64,000 bases of DNA from Macrotrachela quadricornifera (Eukaryota > Rotifera > Eurotatoria > Philodinida > Philodinidae), in the NCBI GenBank assembly GCA_022393335.1, contig JAJEKB010020458.1, positions 1 to 64,000 of the forward strand, in the 5' to 3' direction. The position numbers were made by a program, and so were the translations under genes. Within the stretch, counting starts at the first letter, position 1; each line of letters opens with the position of its first letter. Shown here piece after piece: positions 26,558 to 37,375 of this stretch. The notes under the pieces are model-generated. The model was given only the letters and a program-made list of their open reading frames with translations, did no database searches and was not told where the DNA came from.

Positions 26558-27456
26558 TCGAATAGAAATTTAATGAAATGTTTAATTTAAGAATATTTAT
26601 CGAGAATATTCAAAAATAAATTAACCATCTAAAAAAAAATAATCAATTTTCTTTCATTCTTTTATTTATTTTATTGAATATTAAAAAATCTCGTGCTAAT
26701 TAACATTAATAATTAAACACGAAATCTTGCATGATGACATCATTTAGAAATTAATGGATGTTCAATACAATTAAATTTATATTAATGATATTCACATAGT
26801 GATTGTTTACTTTAATAAAACATATTTATTAACTATTTTATAATCAAGATCTACAAAATCTCGAAAATTTGAATTAAAGAAAAATTTTTTATTTTAATAT
26901 ATTTTAAATATAATCTTTTTTTCTTATCTCAATCAAAATTTAATATTTAACAACAATCTATTAATAGAATAATATTTGAGAATATATCTAGAATAAATTT
27001 TCAAACAAAAACAAAAAAACAAAACAGAACAAATATGTATCTCATATTCTCCTATTCATAAAAGTATTCATTTAGTCATCGATGAATGTAAATTTTTCAT
27101 AATTAATAAAGCTGAAAAAAAAAGAAAAAGAAATTCCAAATCCATATTTGTTATTCGATCAATTAGAACAAATGAAAAAAAAAAGATAATAGTTTATATA
27201 TATAGATATATATAAGAATAAATGTGCACACGTTGACAAATGAGCATAAACTCTTGAGAAGAACAAAAAGACACCGAAAGAGAGAAAGAGAGATACAGAA
27301 AGAATTATTATTTTCAGACACAAAGAAAAGGCTTTGCGGGAGTACATTGAGCGAAAACAGATGCCGATTGAATCGAACAAAAACAAAAAAGAAAACGAGA
27401 CTCTTTTTTACACATATATGTGAATGCACAACTCGTTTATAACAAAATAAGTGTTA
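26558..27456. other. Intergenic, no gene recognised
   Basis: AT-rich 5' flank of the GPATCH2 homologue and 3' flank of the REPS1-like gene. Overlapping frames at 27159-27442 on both strands are compositional artefacts. Confidence 0.5.
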
Positions 27457-28961
27457 TTATTGTTGTTGTTGTTGTTGTTGTTGTTGTGGGAGTTTGTATT
27501 GAAGTTCTAATGAAATACGTTTATCAATAAGATCTGTAAGTCGATCTTCCCAATATTTAAGTTGTGCTTTAAGTACTGAATTTCGAGTTTTTGTTTGATT
27601 TAATGCTGTATGAAGATTTTCAATTGTTGTTGTTGATGGTGTTGATATAATTGATGCTAATTCTTGTAAATGATCTGGTTGAAGTAAATCACGTATTTGT
27701 CCAAGTAAAAAATTTGCATCCGATTGTTGAGGTGTTGATGTTATGGATGGACGTGTTCGATTATAAAGATATGGTGTAGTATTTGTCGATGAATTATTAT
27801 TATTTATTGGAATTGTTACATTACGTTGAGGAATATCATTAGCTATTATACGTGGAGGTAATATTGGTTGATGAGGAATATCAACAGATGCTGTTCGACC
27901 AGGTGCACGTGGTGGTGGTGGAGGTGGAGGTGGTTTTGTTGTTGGAGCGACGACCGGTGGTGGTAATGGAGGTGGTGGAGAAAGACGAACAGCTACTGGT
28001 GCCACAATACGATGGTTGTCAGCTAGTGCTCGATCATAAGTAAATTGTTTTGGTGAATTTAAATTTTCATCAATATTTGTACCTGTATTATTATTTATTA
28101 ATTCACTGTTTGTATCTTTAAAATTCGCCCAATTTTCTGATTGTTCATTTATTTGTGGTAATATAGTTGTTGAATCAGATAAATCAATAAGTGGTGTATA
28201 TGGTTGTAATTGTGGTGGAAGTTCATTCGGTAATTCAAAACCATTAACACGTAAAACAACAAGATGCATAGCTGTACAAAATTCAGCAAGTGATAATGCA
28301 CCATCATGATTAACATCAGATAAATTCCATATTTGTATTAATTCACTTGTTGGTAAACGTGAACGTTCAAAAAATTCTTTTGCTATATTACCTAAAATAA
28401 AAAAACAAAAATTAATAAGAAACAAAAAAAATTTAATTTTTTTTGAAAGATTTTTTATTTACCACTAATAACTTTTGATATATCTGGTTGTATATCTTTA
28501 AATTGTTTTGTATAATATTCTCTTTGTACAGTATTTATTGTCCATGGATCATCAACAAAATCTTGTTCACTTTCATCATCATCTGATATACTTGATGATG
28601 ATTCATCATCATCACTTTCACTTGTATCACTTGAACTTTCATTATTATGTCGATGTTTATTATGATTACCATTATTTGTTTTTGTTAAATACATAGCCCA
28701 ATCTTTTTTAAATGCTGATGGTTGATGTTGTGATGATGATGATGTTAATGATGATGATTGAATAATAGCATCATGTAAACGAGATGAATTACTTCCAACT
28801 AAACCTTTACCTTCATCATCTGATTCAATATATGATGATAAATGTTGAACACTATCCGACTGAGAACTAAGAATTGATATTGTATCAATATCTAATCGAG
28901 GATGAACATCAACCATTGGTATTGGAGGATGACGAAGTGTGACGCCATCACTGGTCGTCAT
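27457..28961 (-). CDS. REPS1: EH-domain protein, REPS1/REPS2 homologue
   Basis: Two exons (28463-28961, 27457-28391) encode 477 residues. REPS proteins bind RALBP1 and work in Ral-controlled endocytosis of growth-factor receptors. Residues ~138-225 form one EH domain: DPWTINTVQREYYTKQF, then the exon junction, then NIAKEFFERSRLP, IQIWNLSDV and the EF-hand loop DVNHDGALSLAEF, closely matching REPS1. A proline-rich segment (PPPPLPPP and eight consecutive Pro further on) could bind SH3 domains. The C terminus is a coiled coil, the RALBP1-binding region in vertebrates, ending in nine Gln. The N-terminal 130 residues are Ser/Asp-rich. Vertebrate REPS1 is longer and carries extra N-terminal sequence, so a missed upstream exon is possible, although the ATG at 28961 is plausible. 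Confidence 0.9.
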
Positions 28962-29787
28962 CGTTTTTTGTTTTTTTTTATTTGATTTATTTGTTCACCG
29001 GTGCGCAAAATAGAAAAGTATTTATAATAAGAGATCTTAAATTAAAGGAAAAAAAAAGCTTTTAGATGAAAGTATGAAAAAAAAATACACAGCATGATAT
29101 TGACTAACGAACAAAAAACATTCATTAATAGGCAATGAACATGCTGTTATATATAGAGAGAAATATCGTGTCTTTTTCGAAAAAACGTGCTGCTATTCAT
29201 GATAATGCGTCTTTTTTTTCTTATATTGACTCAAGCTTTTATAAGATTGGAATAAAAGTCGTTTTGTAATCAACAAAAAATAAGGAAAGAAGAAAAATAC
29301 TTGGTTTCTTTTTCTATTTTGTTTTTGTATGACCTAATGGACAGGAAAATAGAACGACCGATGTACCTCATTAGAATTAGAAACGGCAACGAATGAAATA
29401 TATGATTCATGTTTGTCTTTTTCTTTCGGTCAAGTGGTTAAGCGGTAAACGAAACACAACATTGCTTATGTCATGTCGCTGTATTAATCATTGCCATATT
29501 TAGTAAATAAATTATTTTATTAGATGTCACTAGTTATCGAATATGATGAAAATAAATGAATTCCTTAAGTCATTAACAGCATATATTCAATAGATTCTGT
29601 CGAACATTTGGATCGTTAATGATCTATGAGTACAATTAATGATTTATAAAAGAATATAGAATGAATCAATCCTGTAGAGTATGTATGTAAAGTAAGAGAT
29701 TTACATCTTTTTTTTTCTTCATAATCAAAAAATAAAACAAAATGGAAAATATAAAGGGAAAAAAAATGACAATAAAAATTTGAATAA
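28962..29787. other. Intergenic, no gene recognised
   Basis: 5' flank of the REPS1-like gene. A stretch near 29424 resembles a tRNA D-arm but has no anticodon or T-arm partner. Otherwise AT-rich. Confidence 0.5.
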
Positions 29788-30198
29788 TTAACATAGTGTT
29801 TGTGACCATGTTGGATTTAATATCGTTCCTTTAATTACATAACAAGAATTAAATAATTCTGAAGGAAATTCTTGTGTAAAAATTGTTTTATAAATTGCAA
29901 TAAAAATCAAAGCTTTACATTCCAAATGATTCCAAACACCATCGAGAGGTATATTTAATGTTGAACATTGAAAAATTGGAAATAATCCTGTATCATATTT
30001 ATGTATTTGAAGACCATAAGTAAATGATTGTGATTCAATATAACATTTAGCTAAATAAACACCTTGATTACATATACGAATATAACCATTAATTGAAATG
30101 ATAATATCTAAATAATAATGAATTAATAAAAAAAAAAAAGATATTTTAATTAAATTACTAGTAAGAAAAATTAAAATAATGATGCCATATTTCGACAT
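29788..30198 (-). CDS. Small secreted Cys-containing protein, family unknown
   Basis: Two exons (30159-30198, 29788-30107) encode 119 residues; the 51-base intron has GT..AG ends and could also be read through in frame, giving a 136-residue form with a longer hydrophobic N terminus. The spliced form starts MSKYGIIILIFLTNIIISIN, a likely signal peptide. The mature part is beta-strand-like with six Cys (RICNQG, AKCYIE, FQCSTL, LECKAL, NSCYVI and the final Cys), consistent with three disulfides. I do not recognise the family by name; it may be a small extracellular beta-sandwich. A direct 5' partner on the plus strand starts 760 bases away. Confidence 0.6.
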   Translation of the reverse strand: MSKYGIIILIFLTSNLIKISFFFLLIHYYLDIIISINGYIRICNQGVYLAKCYIESQSFTYGLQIHKYDTGLFPIFQCSTLNIPLDGVWNHLECKALIFIAIYKTIFTQEFPSELFNSCYVIKGTILNPTWSQTLC

Positions 30199-30956
30199 AG
30201 TTGTACAATAGATTTGATAGAAAAGATGAAAAAAGAAAAGGCCTTGTCCATTTAATTGTTTTTCTTTTTAATGAATATATTCAATTTCAAAATGAAATCT
30301 AAGTAACACATGATGATTGATATAGAGCAAAACATCCTTCATGTCAATCATGATCATGTAATTTTGAAGAATCAAATAGAATACTTGTACTTCTTTTATT
30401 TATGATTGTGTTCTACATCTAAGATAAATTAGAAACATTTAAAAGATTTCTTAAACTTATCAACAAGATTAATTTGAAAAATGTTTAGTAATTTGACAAA
30501 TATAAAATAAATAATTATTTAATAAAATATTATCAATATATATTTCTTTTGTTGTTATCAAATATATTATATCTGATGAAAAAGAATTAAGAATTAACTA
30601 AAATTTAACATTGTGCATCAATCCGAAATATCTAATCTATTATTTTCATATATCATTATTCATTAGATCAACAAAAAAATCCATCGTATTAATAAGAGAT
30701 CATTGTCAAATTTTGTATTGCTTCTAATCATAAAATGTATCATGCATACATTACAACATCATTTTTTCTATTCTTACGAATACATAAATAATATGCCGTG
30801 TATATTGTGAAATTACAAATGCAAGGTTACATCAATAAATATGTCACATGTTTCTTTGCTTTTTATTTCAACTACTTGCATCAGCAAAGTTCTAGAAAAA
30901 TGATAAAACTAAAAAATTTATTTTTATTTAGTTAATATTAAGCAACATTTTTAATT
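30199..30956. other. Divergent intergenic region
   Basis: Lies between the start codons of the small secreted gene (minus) and the SDR (plus). AT-rich, with no motif I can assign. Confidence 0.45.
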
Positions 30957-32592
30957 ATGTCATTAAATGAATCATCAACATCATCAACAATTTCAGCAGC
31001 TGAATTAACCATATGTGTAAAAGTTCTCTCAAAATTTAATACTAATGATGGATATCCATCAATTGAATCAAATGAATTTGATCGTATTCGACCATTGATC
31101 CATAATTTATATCATATTGGAAATCGATTAGAACGAAAGAAAAAACGAGAACATCATCGTGAAATAAAATTAATTGATAAAAAAGCCAAAAATTCATGTT
31201 TACTTCGATCAGGTCGAGCAAAAAATCTTCAACAACTTCAATTAGAACATATTCTTGTACCTGATGGTGTTGCACAAACAGAATCAATAGAAGACAATAA
31301 TAAAAGTCATATATCACAACGATTAATTCAATCAAAACCTTGTTATATATGTAAACTTAAATATCGTACATTACATTTTTTTTATGATAGACTTTGTCCA
31401 TCATGTGCAAAACTTAATTATGAAAAACGTTTACAAACAACTGATCTTACAAATTCTATTGCTTTAGTTACAGGTGGTCGTGTAAAAATTGGTTATCGAA
31501 TTGTTTTAAAATTATTACGTGCAAATTGTTTTGTTATAGCAACAAGTCGATTTCCAATGGATTTATTAAATCGTTTAAATAAAGAACAAGATTTTGAACA
31601 ATGGAAAGATCGTATACATATATATGGTGTTGATTTTCGATATTCACAACTTGTTGAATTATTTACAGAAATGATAATTGAAAAATATAATAAACTAGAT
31701 TTTTTAATTAATAATGCTTGTCAAACAATTCGACGACCAAATGAATTTTATCAACATTTAATTAATAATGAAAGATTAACAAATTATTCTTTATTATCTA
31801 ATGATCAACAAAAGATTCTTGATGGAAACTTACAATTCTATAATCGATTATTACCATTTTCTAATCGACTTCAAGGTGTATCATCTTCATCCTCATCCTA
31901 TCCACTATCTCTACCTTCTATAAATAATGACTCAAATGATAATGTTGAACAAACATCTTCAATAATTAGTAATACTTCATTTGATGTAAATCAACAACCA
32001 ATTGATCTTCGTTCAACAAATTCTTGGATATTACGACTTGGAGATTTATCCACAATAGAAATAAATGAAGTTCTTACTATCAATACATTAGCACCATTTA
32101 TTCTCAATAGTAAACTTAAAGTACTTATGGCTGATAAACATCCAAATCCAGATAGTATCAAATTTATTATAAATGTATCTGCTATGGAAGGATCATTTTC
32201 TCGTGTTAACAAAACTGATCGACATCCACATACAAATGCTGCAAAAGCTGCATTAAATATGATGACACGTACATCAGCAAAAGATTATAAACAATCAAAT
32301 ATTCATATGGTTTCTGTGGATACTGGTTAGTTTATTATTATAATTCAGAAAAATTCGTTTTTATTTTCTTTTTATTAATATCATAGGTTGGATAAATGAC
32401 GAAAATCCGTTAGAAAAAGCAATGAATTCAATGATTCGAAATGATTTTCAAACACCACTTGATGAAGAAGATGCCGCAGCACGTATTCTTGATCCAATTA
32501 TTGATACTTATAAACAATTAGCTGAAGGAAAAACTGATATTAATATTCCATATGGATGTTTTTTAAAAGATTATCGTATATGTAATTGGTAA
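30957..32592 (+). CDS. Atypical short-chain dehydrogenase with N-terminal Cys4 knuckle
   Basis: Two exons (30957-32325, 32387-32592) encode 524 residues. Residues ~129-150 hold a CYICK...CPSC pair that could bind one zinc. The SDR fold starts near residue 164: ALVTGGRVKIGYRI is the nucleotide-binding turn (TGGxxxIG), VDFR marks the beta-4 region and INNACQTIRRP is the NNAG-like motif. The catalytic YxxxK is replaced by TNAAK at residues ~426-430 (HTNAAKAALNMMTRTSA), followed by VDTGWINDENP. As I recall, the same HTNxAKAALNMMTRT form occurs in a eukaryotic SDR subfamily in plants, fungi and protists, so this looks like a subfamily trait and not decay. The missing Tyr makes ordinary dehydrogenase chemistry doubtful. 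A Ser/Asn-rich insert at ~310-345 is unique filler. Role unknown. Confidence 0.85.
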
Positions 32593-33024
32593 TACGATAA
32601 ATAATTTTCATTTATACAATAGATTTTTTTTTTCTTAAGAAATAAAGATTGTCACTGTATATATATTGAGCAATCCATTCTACGTAAATACAAATAAAAA
32701 AAAAACTGAGATTATAATAAAGAGAAAAGACAAAAAAAAACAAGAGAAAAATTCACATTAGTTTTGTCTACTTTGACAGTAAAATGTATATAATTAAGGC
32801 AAAAGAAACAATATATTTGTATTCATAATACTTCTATTAGTTCTCATATATAAGAAGTTTTTCTTTTCTTTTTTTTTCATATAAATGATTCTTAAAAGGA
32901 TATATAAGGCTATTTGAGATACTAATATCAAGAGAAAAAAAAAGAGAGAAAGATATTGATACTTTAACTGTATATATACATATAAATGAGATTTTATAAT
33001 AAGATTATCATGTTTATATTAAAT
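32593..33024. other. Convergent 3' flanks
   Basis: A 432-base AT-rich spacer between the stop codons of the SDR gene and the CAP-Gly gene. No gene seen. Confidence 0.5.
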
Positions 33025-34719
33025 CTATTTTCCACTCCATGCCATTATCACTTTACTAAAACCAACAAATACTCCTTTATTTGGTTTACTAAATAAAAAT
33101 ATGGTAATTAGAATAAGATTTTATTTTATTTAGTTTTATCTTACGATTGAAATAAACGTTGACCTTGATAAACACCATCATGTTTACTTTCTATAGAAAT
33201 ATTATTTTATAAATAATAAATAAAAAATTTTAATATTTTTCTCTAGCTTTATTTTACCTTCATCTTCTAATTCTAATCCAAGATATTGATCACTTTTGCC
33301 TGGTAATGAACCAATATATTTAACAATACCTTTACTAATTTTACCACCTGGTCGAGAAAATTTAATCAAATCATTTAAACGAATATCATTAATAGATGAT
33401 GGAGCGTAAGGACGTCTTGGACTATGTATTAAAAAAAAAAATCGATTAATATTCAATTGTATGATGATATTATCTTACCTAACTGTTTCTACACTTGGTC
33501 GACGATGACGATTATAATGGCGATCTATATAAATAGTATATATCATAAGATAAAAAAAAAAGTATATTTCTATACCATCATGTTGCATATCAACCTCATT
33601 ATCCATTTGCCTTATTGGCATATTATAACTATTTGAACGACGTGATTGATGTTGAGATTCAGGTAATGTGATACTTCGACTGAGACCATAATTTGGTTGA
33701 TATAAATGAGATGATGATGAACCTGGATGTGATGGTGGTAGTGGTTGTTGTGATGGTGACATATAATCATTTAATTTATCTGTTGACTGTTGTCGATGTA
33801 AACGATGTTGAGTATCATAATTACCAATATCTAACATAAATAATAAATACATACATATATATATCAATCAATAAGAATGATTTACCTCGATAATGTGATC
33901 CTAAATAGAGAAAATAGACAAAATTAAATATAAAAAATAAAATAAAAAAATAATACTAGAAAGTGATGAGTGATAAATTACAACAAATGCATAACTACGT
34001 ATATATATACATATATAGAATAAGGAGTAAAAAAAAAATTACTACGATATATAATGTGTATGTGACTGAGTGTTGAACAAGGAAATAAAAGAGATTTTTC
34101 TTTACCGTCATATGGTACTAATGCGTATTTATAGGGGTCTAATGGGTAAAAACAAAAAGGAAGTTAAATTGATTTTTTGATTTGCCATTATTACACATAA
34201 TGAAATATATCTTGTATAAAGAATTATTTTCTCTCTCTTTTGTTTTTATTTTGAAATTTTTACCTTCATTTCGTTGAGTATTTTCTTCATTCCATTCAAT
34301 AGAACGTTTATTTTTTGATGAACGATAATCTGTTTGTGGATCAATAGATTTTGATAATGAATTTGTATAAGTATTTCGATTAAATTCTTCTTGTGCTACT
34401 ATTGGAGCATATCTTGATGTACGATGATGATTATTACCATCTAATGTTACTGATCGATGTATTGATGTTAATGGTCGATTATTATAACGTTCAACACTAA
34501 CTGTTGTTAAATAATTTGTTGAATCACTTCCTTCTGACATATTTGGACTATCACTTCGAATAACTAATAAAAAAAATAATGAGTATTAAATAATTAAAAT
34601 GAAAGATTAGTAATGAACACATATTCAGTAATATTTACCTTTTGGACGTTCACGTCTTGAATCAGCATTGGATACTTTTAGTGGGGATGAAGGTGGTATA
34701 TTATCAATATGTGATACAG

Positions 34720-34754
<35 letters not shown>

Positions 34755-36992
34755 GGTTCATTAGCATATGCTTGTTGAAGAGTTGAACGCCAAGCAAGAT
34801 TTTGTTGTTGTCGATGTTGTTCTTGTTGTAAACGACGATTTTCTTCAAATAATTCATCATTTCTTTGTTTAAGCATTCTATAGAAATATTCTATTTTTTT
34901 TTCTTTTTTATTTATATAAATTCTAAATATACTTTAAATCAGTTCGAAGTGAATTAAATTCTTGATAAAGTAATTCTTCATTACGTTTTTTTGCATCAGT
35001 AACCTAAGAAAAAATAAATAAATATTGATTTATTATTTACATAATAAAATAATCTAATACTAATCATGCACTAATTTAAAAGCAAAATCAACCTGAGAAA
35101 TTTTTTTTTGTCGAGAAAAAAAAGTATCCGATGAAAATGAAGGATCAATAAGAGAAAGAAGTATTGAAAGTTTTTTATTAATTTTCTATAGATAATATTT
35201 AAATAAAAAAAAAAAAAACAAATAAAAATCAAAATAAATTTACTTTTTGTTGTAATTCTTCATTTTCTCGTTTTAATTGAGTAATTATACGTTCAGTTTG
35301 ATGAAAATGTTGTTTTAATTTCTCATTATCATTTACTAATTGATGGATTTGTTTTTCATATGTTTCTTAAAATGCATTACATAAAAATTCGAATTTTATT
35401 TTGAAAAAAATAAAATACAAACTTAATTTTTTTTCTAATGCTTCTTTTTGATGTAATGTAACTTCATCAATTTTATTTGAACGAGTAATAATTCCATTTT
35501 GATGTTGTTGTTGTTGAAATTTTGCAACTAATTCTTGTTGAACACGTAATTCATTTTGTAAAACATCTTTTTCACGACGAAGTGCATCTGTTTCATTATT
35601 ATTCTATAGGAATTTAAAATAATATTAATAAGAATTTATTAATTTTATATTTAATCTTACACTTGTATGACCATTGTGATATGTAGTTGGTACTTTAGCT
35701 TTAAGTAATTTATTTTCTAATTGTAATTCTTGAATTTCTTTATGTAAATGTATTATATCAAGTTCTTTTTCTTGTAATTCACGTTGAAGTGATGTACCAT
35801 CACCATCAAGTGAAAGTAACTAATAAAATAAAAATATTATAAAAAGAGAATTTTAATATATATATCTATAGTTTAATAGAAAAATAATGAAGTTTTTAAA
35901 CATGATTGTTGATGTAATATAAATAACAAAAGTAAGGTATGTAAAAAAAAAAATTTCTTCAATTTTTCTATCAATGTAAACAGAAAAATTTCTAAGGATT
36001 TTTTTTTCGAATAAATTATACCATAGGATGCAGTGTAAAAAGTTCTATAATTTTCATCAGATTGCTTATTTTACAGTTGCACTTCTTCGTTTTTAAATAG
36101 ATAAAATTTCAATCATGCAAAAACGATATTTTCTTTAGTATAAAATAATTTCATTTTTTCTTTTTGTACCTTTTCAGAATTATTCTTTGATAAATTGTCA
36201 AACTTTTCATACTGCATCTCGTGGTATAATTTATTCAAAAAAGACTTTCTCATATATTATTATTTAGGAGGAAATTACTCATTGCTTGTCATGAAGGTTA
36301 TCATATTTTCATACATATATAATTGTATGCGATCTGCTGAAATGTATGATTATGATTGTTTGTTTGTGAGGAAGTTTAGCTAAGATCGAATTTTTAGTAT
36401 AGTATCTGCATATTTGAAATATTGAAGATAACTGATTTAGTTTTTGTGATCTTATAGAGTCAATTTAAATATGTAATAATAGACTTACTTCAATATTTCC
36501 CACATTAATTTTATTTTCATCATCATTTTTAATTGTTGTTGTTGTCGTTGTTATTGGTCCTTTAGTTAACATAGGTATTGATGATTCTGAAACATCTGAT
36601 AATGGTCGATCATCATTTATTGATGTTAATAATTTTCCATCGTATAAATGTTTTAAAACAAGATCAAGTTCTTTTCGTCGTTCATCATTACTTAGCATTG
36701 TAGCTGATGAATTTGAACGTGGTAATGTTAAATGAAGACGATCACGAAGTTCATTAGTTAATGTTGCTGATGTTGTTGTTATTGAATTATCCGTTTGTTC
36801 AAATTTAGATTTATTATTAAATAATGTTGGAATATTTGTATAACTTGAATAATGTCTATTTGGTAATGTTTTTGATCCATCCATAGCAAATGATGAAACT
36901 GAATTCGATATAAAAGATGATGATGTTGGTGCATCGACTATATCATCAATCAAATCTTGACGTGATGATCGACCTTCAATTTTAGTTGGCAT
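33025..36992 (-). CDS. Coiled-coil protein with C-terminal CAP-Gly domain, 15 exons
   Basis: Fifteen exons join in frame to 763 residues: 36489-36992, 35661-35819, 35423-35603, 35244-35365, 35093-35185, 34933-35003, 34639-34877, 34264-34563, 34106-34138, 33886-33900, 33576-33830, 33479-33524, 33258-33421, 33145-33190, 33025-33088. CAP-Gly domains bind C-terminal EEY/F tails of tubulin and EB/CLIP proteins. Order: Ser/Thr-rich N terminus; a long coiled coil (residues ~170-430, e.g. LQRELQEKELDIIHLHKEIQ); a polyQ run; a disordered Ser/Arg/Tyr-rich part; then CAP-Gly at the end, with KGIVKYIGSLPG, YLGLELEDE, SKHDGVYQGQRLF and KGVFVGFSKV. The diagnostic GKNDG loop is degenerate (SKHDG). Probably a microtubule plus-end or centrosome-associated protein; the orthologue is not clear. 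The first Met could be preceded by an exon near the assembly gap. Confidence 0.85.
35820..36488 (-). other. Large first intron of the CAP-Gly gene
   Basis: A 669-base intron, about ten times the local norm. The plus-strand frame at 36195-36383 inside it has no support. No element recognised. Confidence 0.5.
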
Positions 36993-37375
36993 TCGAAACT
37001 ATCTAGAATATAAACAATAGAGAGAGAGAGAAAGAGAGATAAAATAGAAAATGTAAATAAAAATAAGTACTCTTTTAAATATACCCGGAGAAACTGTTCA
37101 TTGTTTCTAATAAAATCAGGTTCAACTTATAAATTTTTTTCTTTTTTTTTTTTTNNNNNNNNNNGTTTTACGTCAAATATAATAAATAGATATTTTCTTG
37201 GTTTGTTTTGAAAGCGAAAGAAATAGAATCACGATTATTAAAGTCACAAAAGACAAAAAGAAAAATGAACAATATAACAAATCAAATATAGAAGAGATTT
37301 ATTTAGCTATGGAAGACAATCAGTCAAAGAATAGATATATATATATATATATTGTAGAAATTAATATGTAAAATT
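36993..37375. other. Intergenic with assembly gap
   Basis: Between the CAP-Gly gene start and the myotrophin stop. Contains a poly-T run leading into the ten-N gap and an (AT)n tract at about 37334-37352. Confidence 0.6.
37155..37164. other. Assembly gap (10 N)
   Basis: Ten consecutive N follow a long T run, so true length is unknown; homopolymer slippage is the probable cause. Confidence 1.

Noticed and set aside
29424..29450. tRNA-like D-arm (GGTCAAGTGGTTAAGCGG)
   Set aside because: No acceptor-stem pairing, anticodon arm or T-arm follows at the right spacing.
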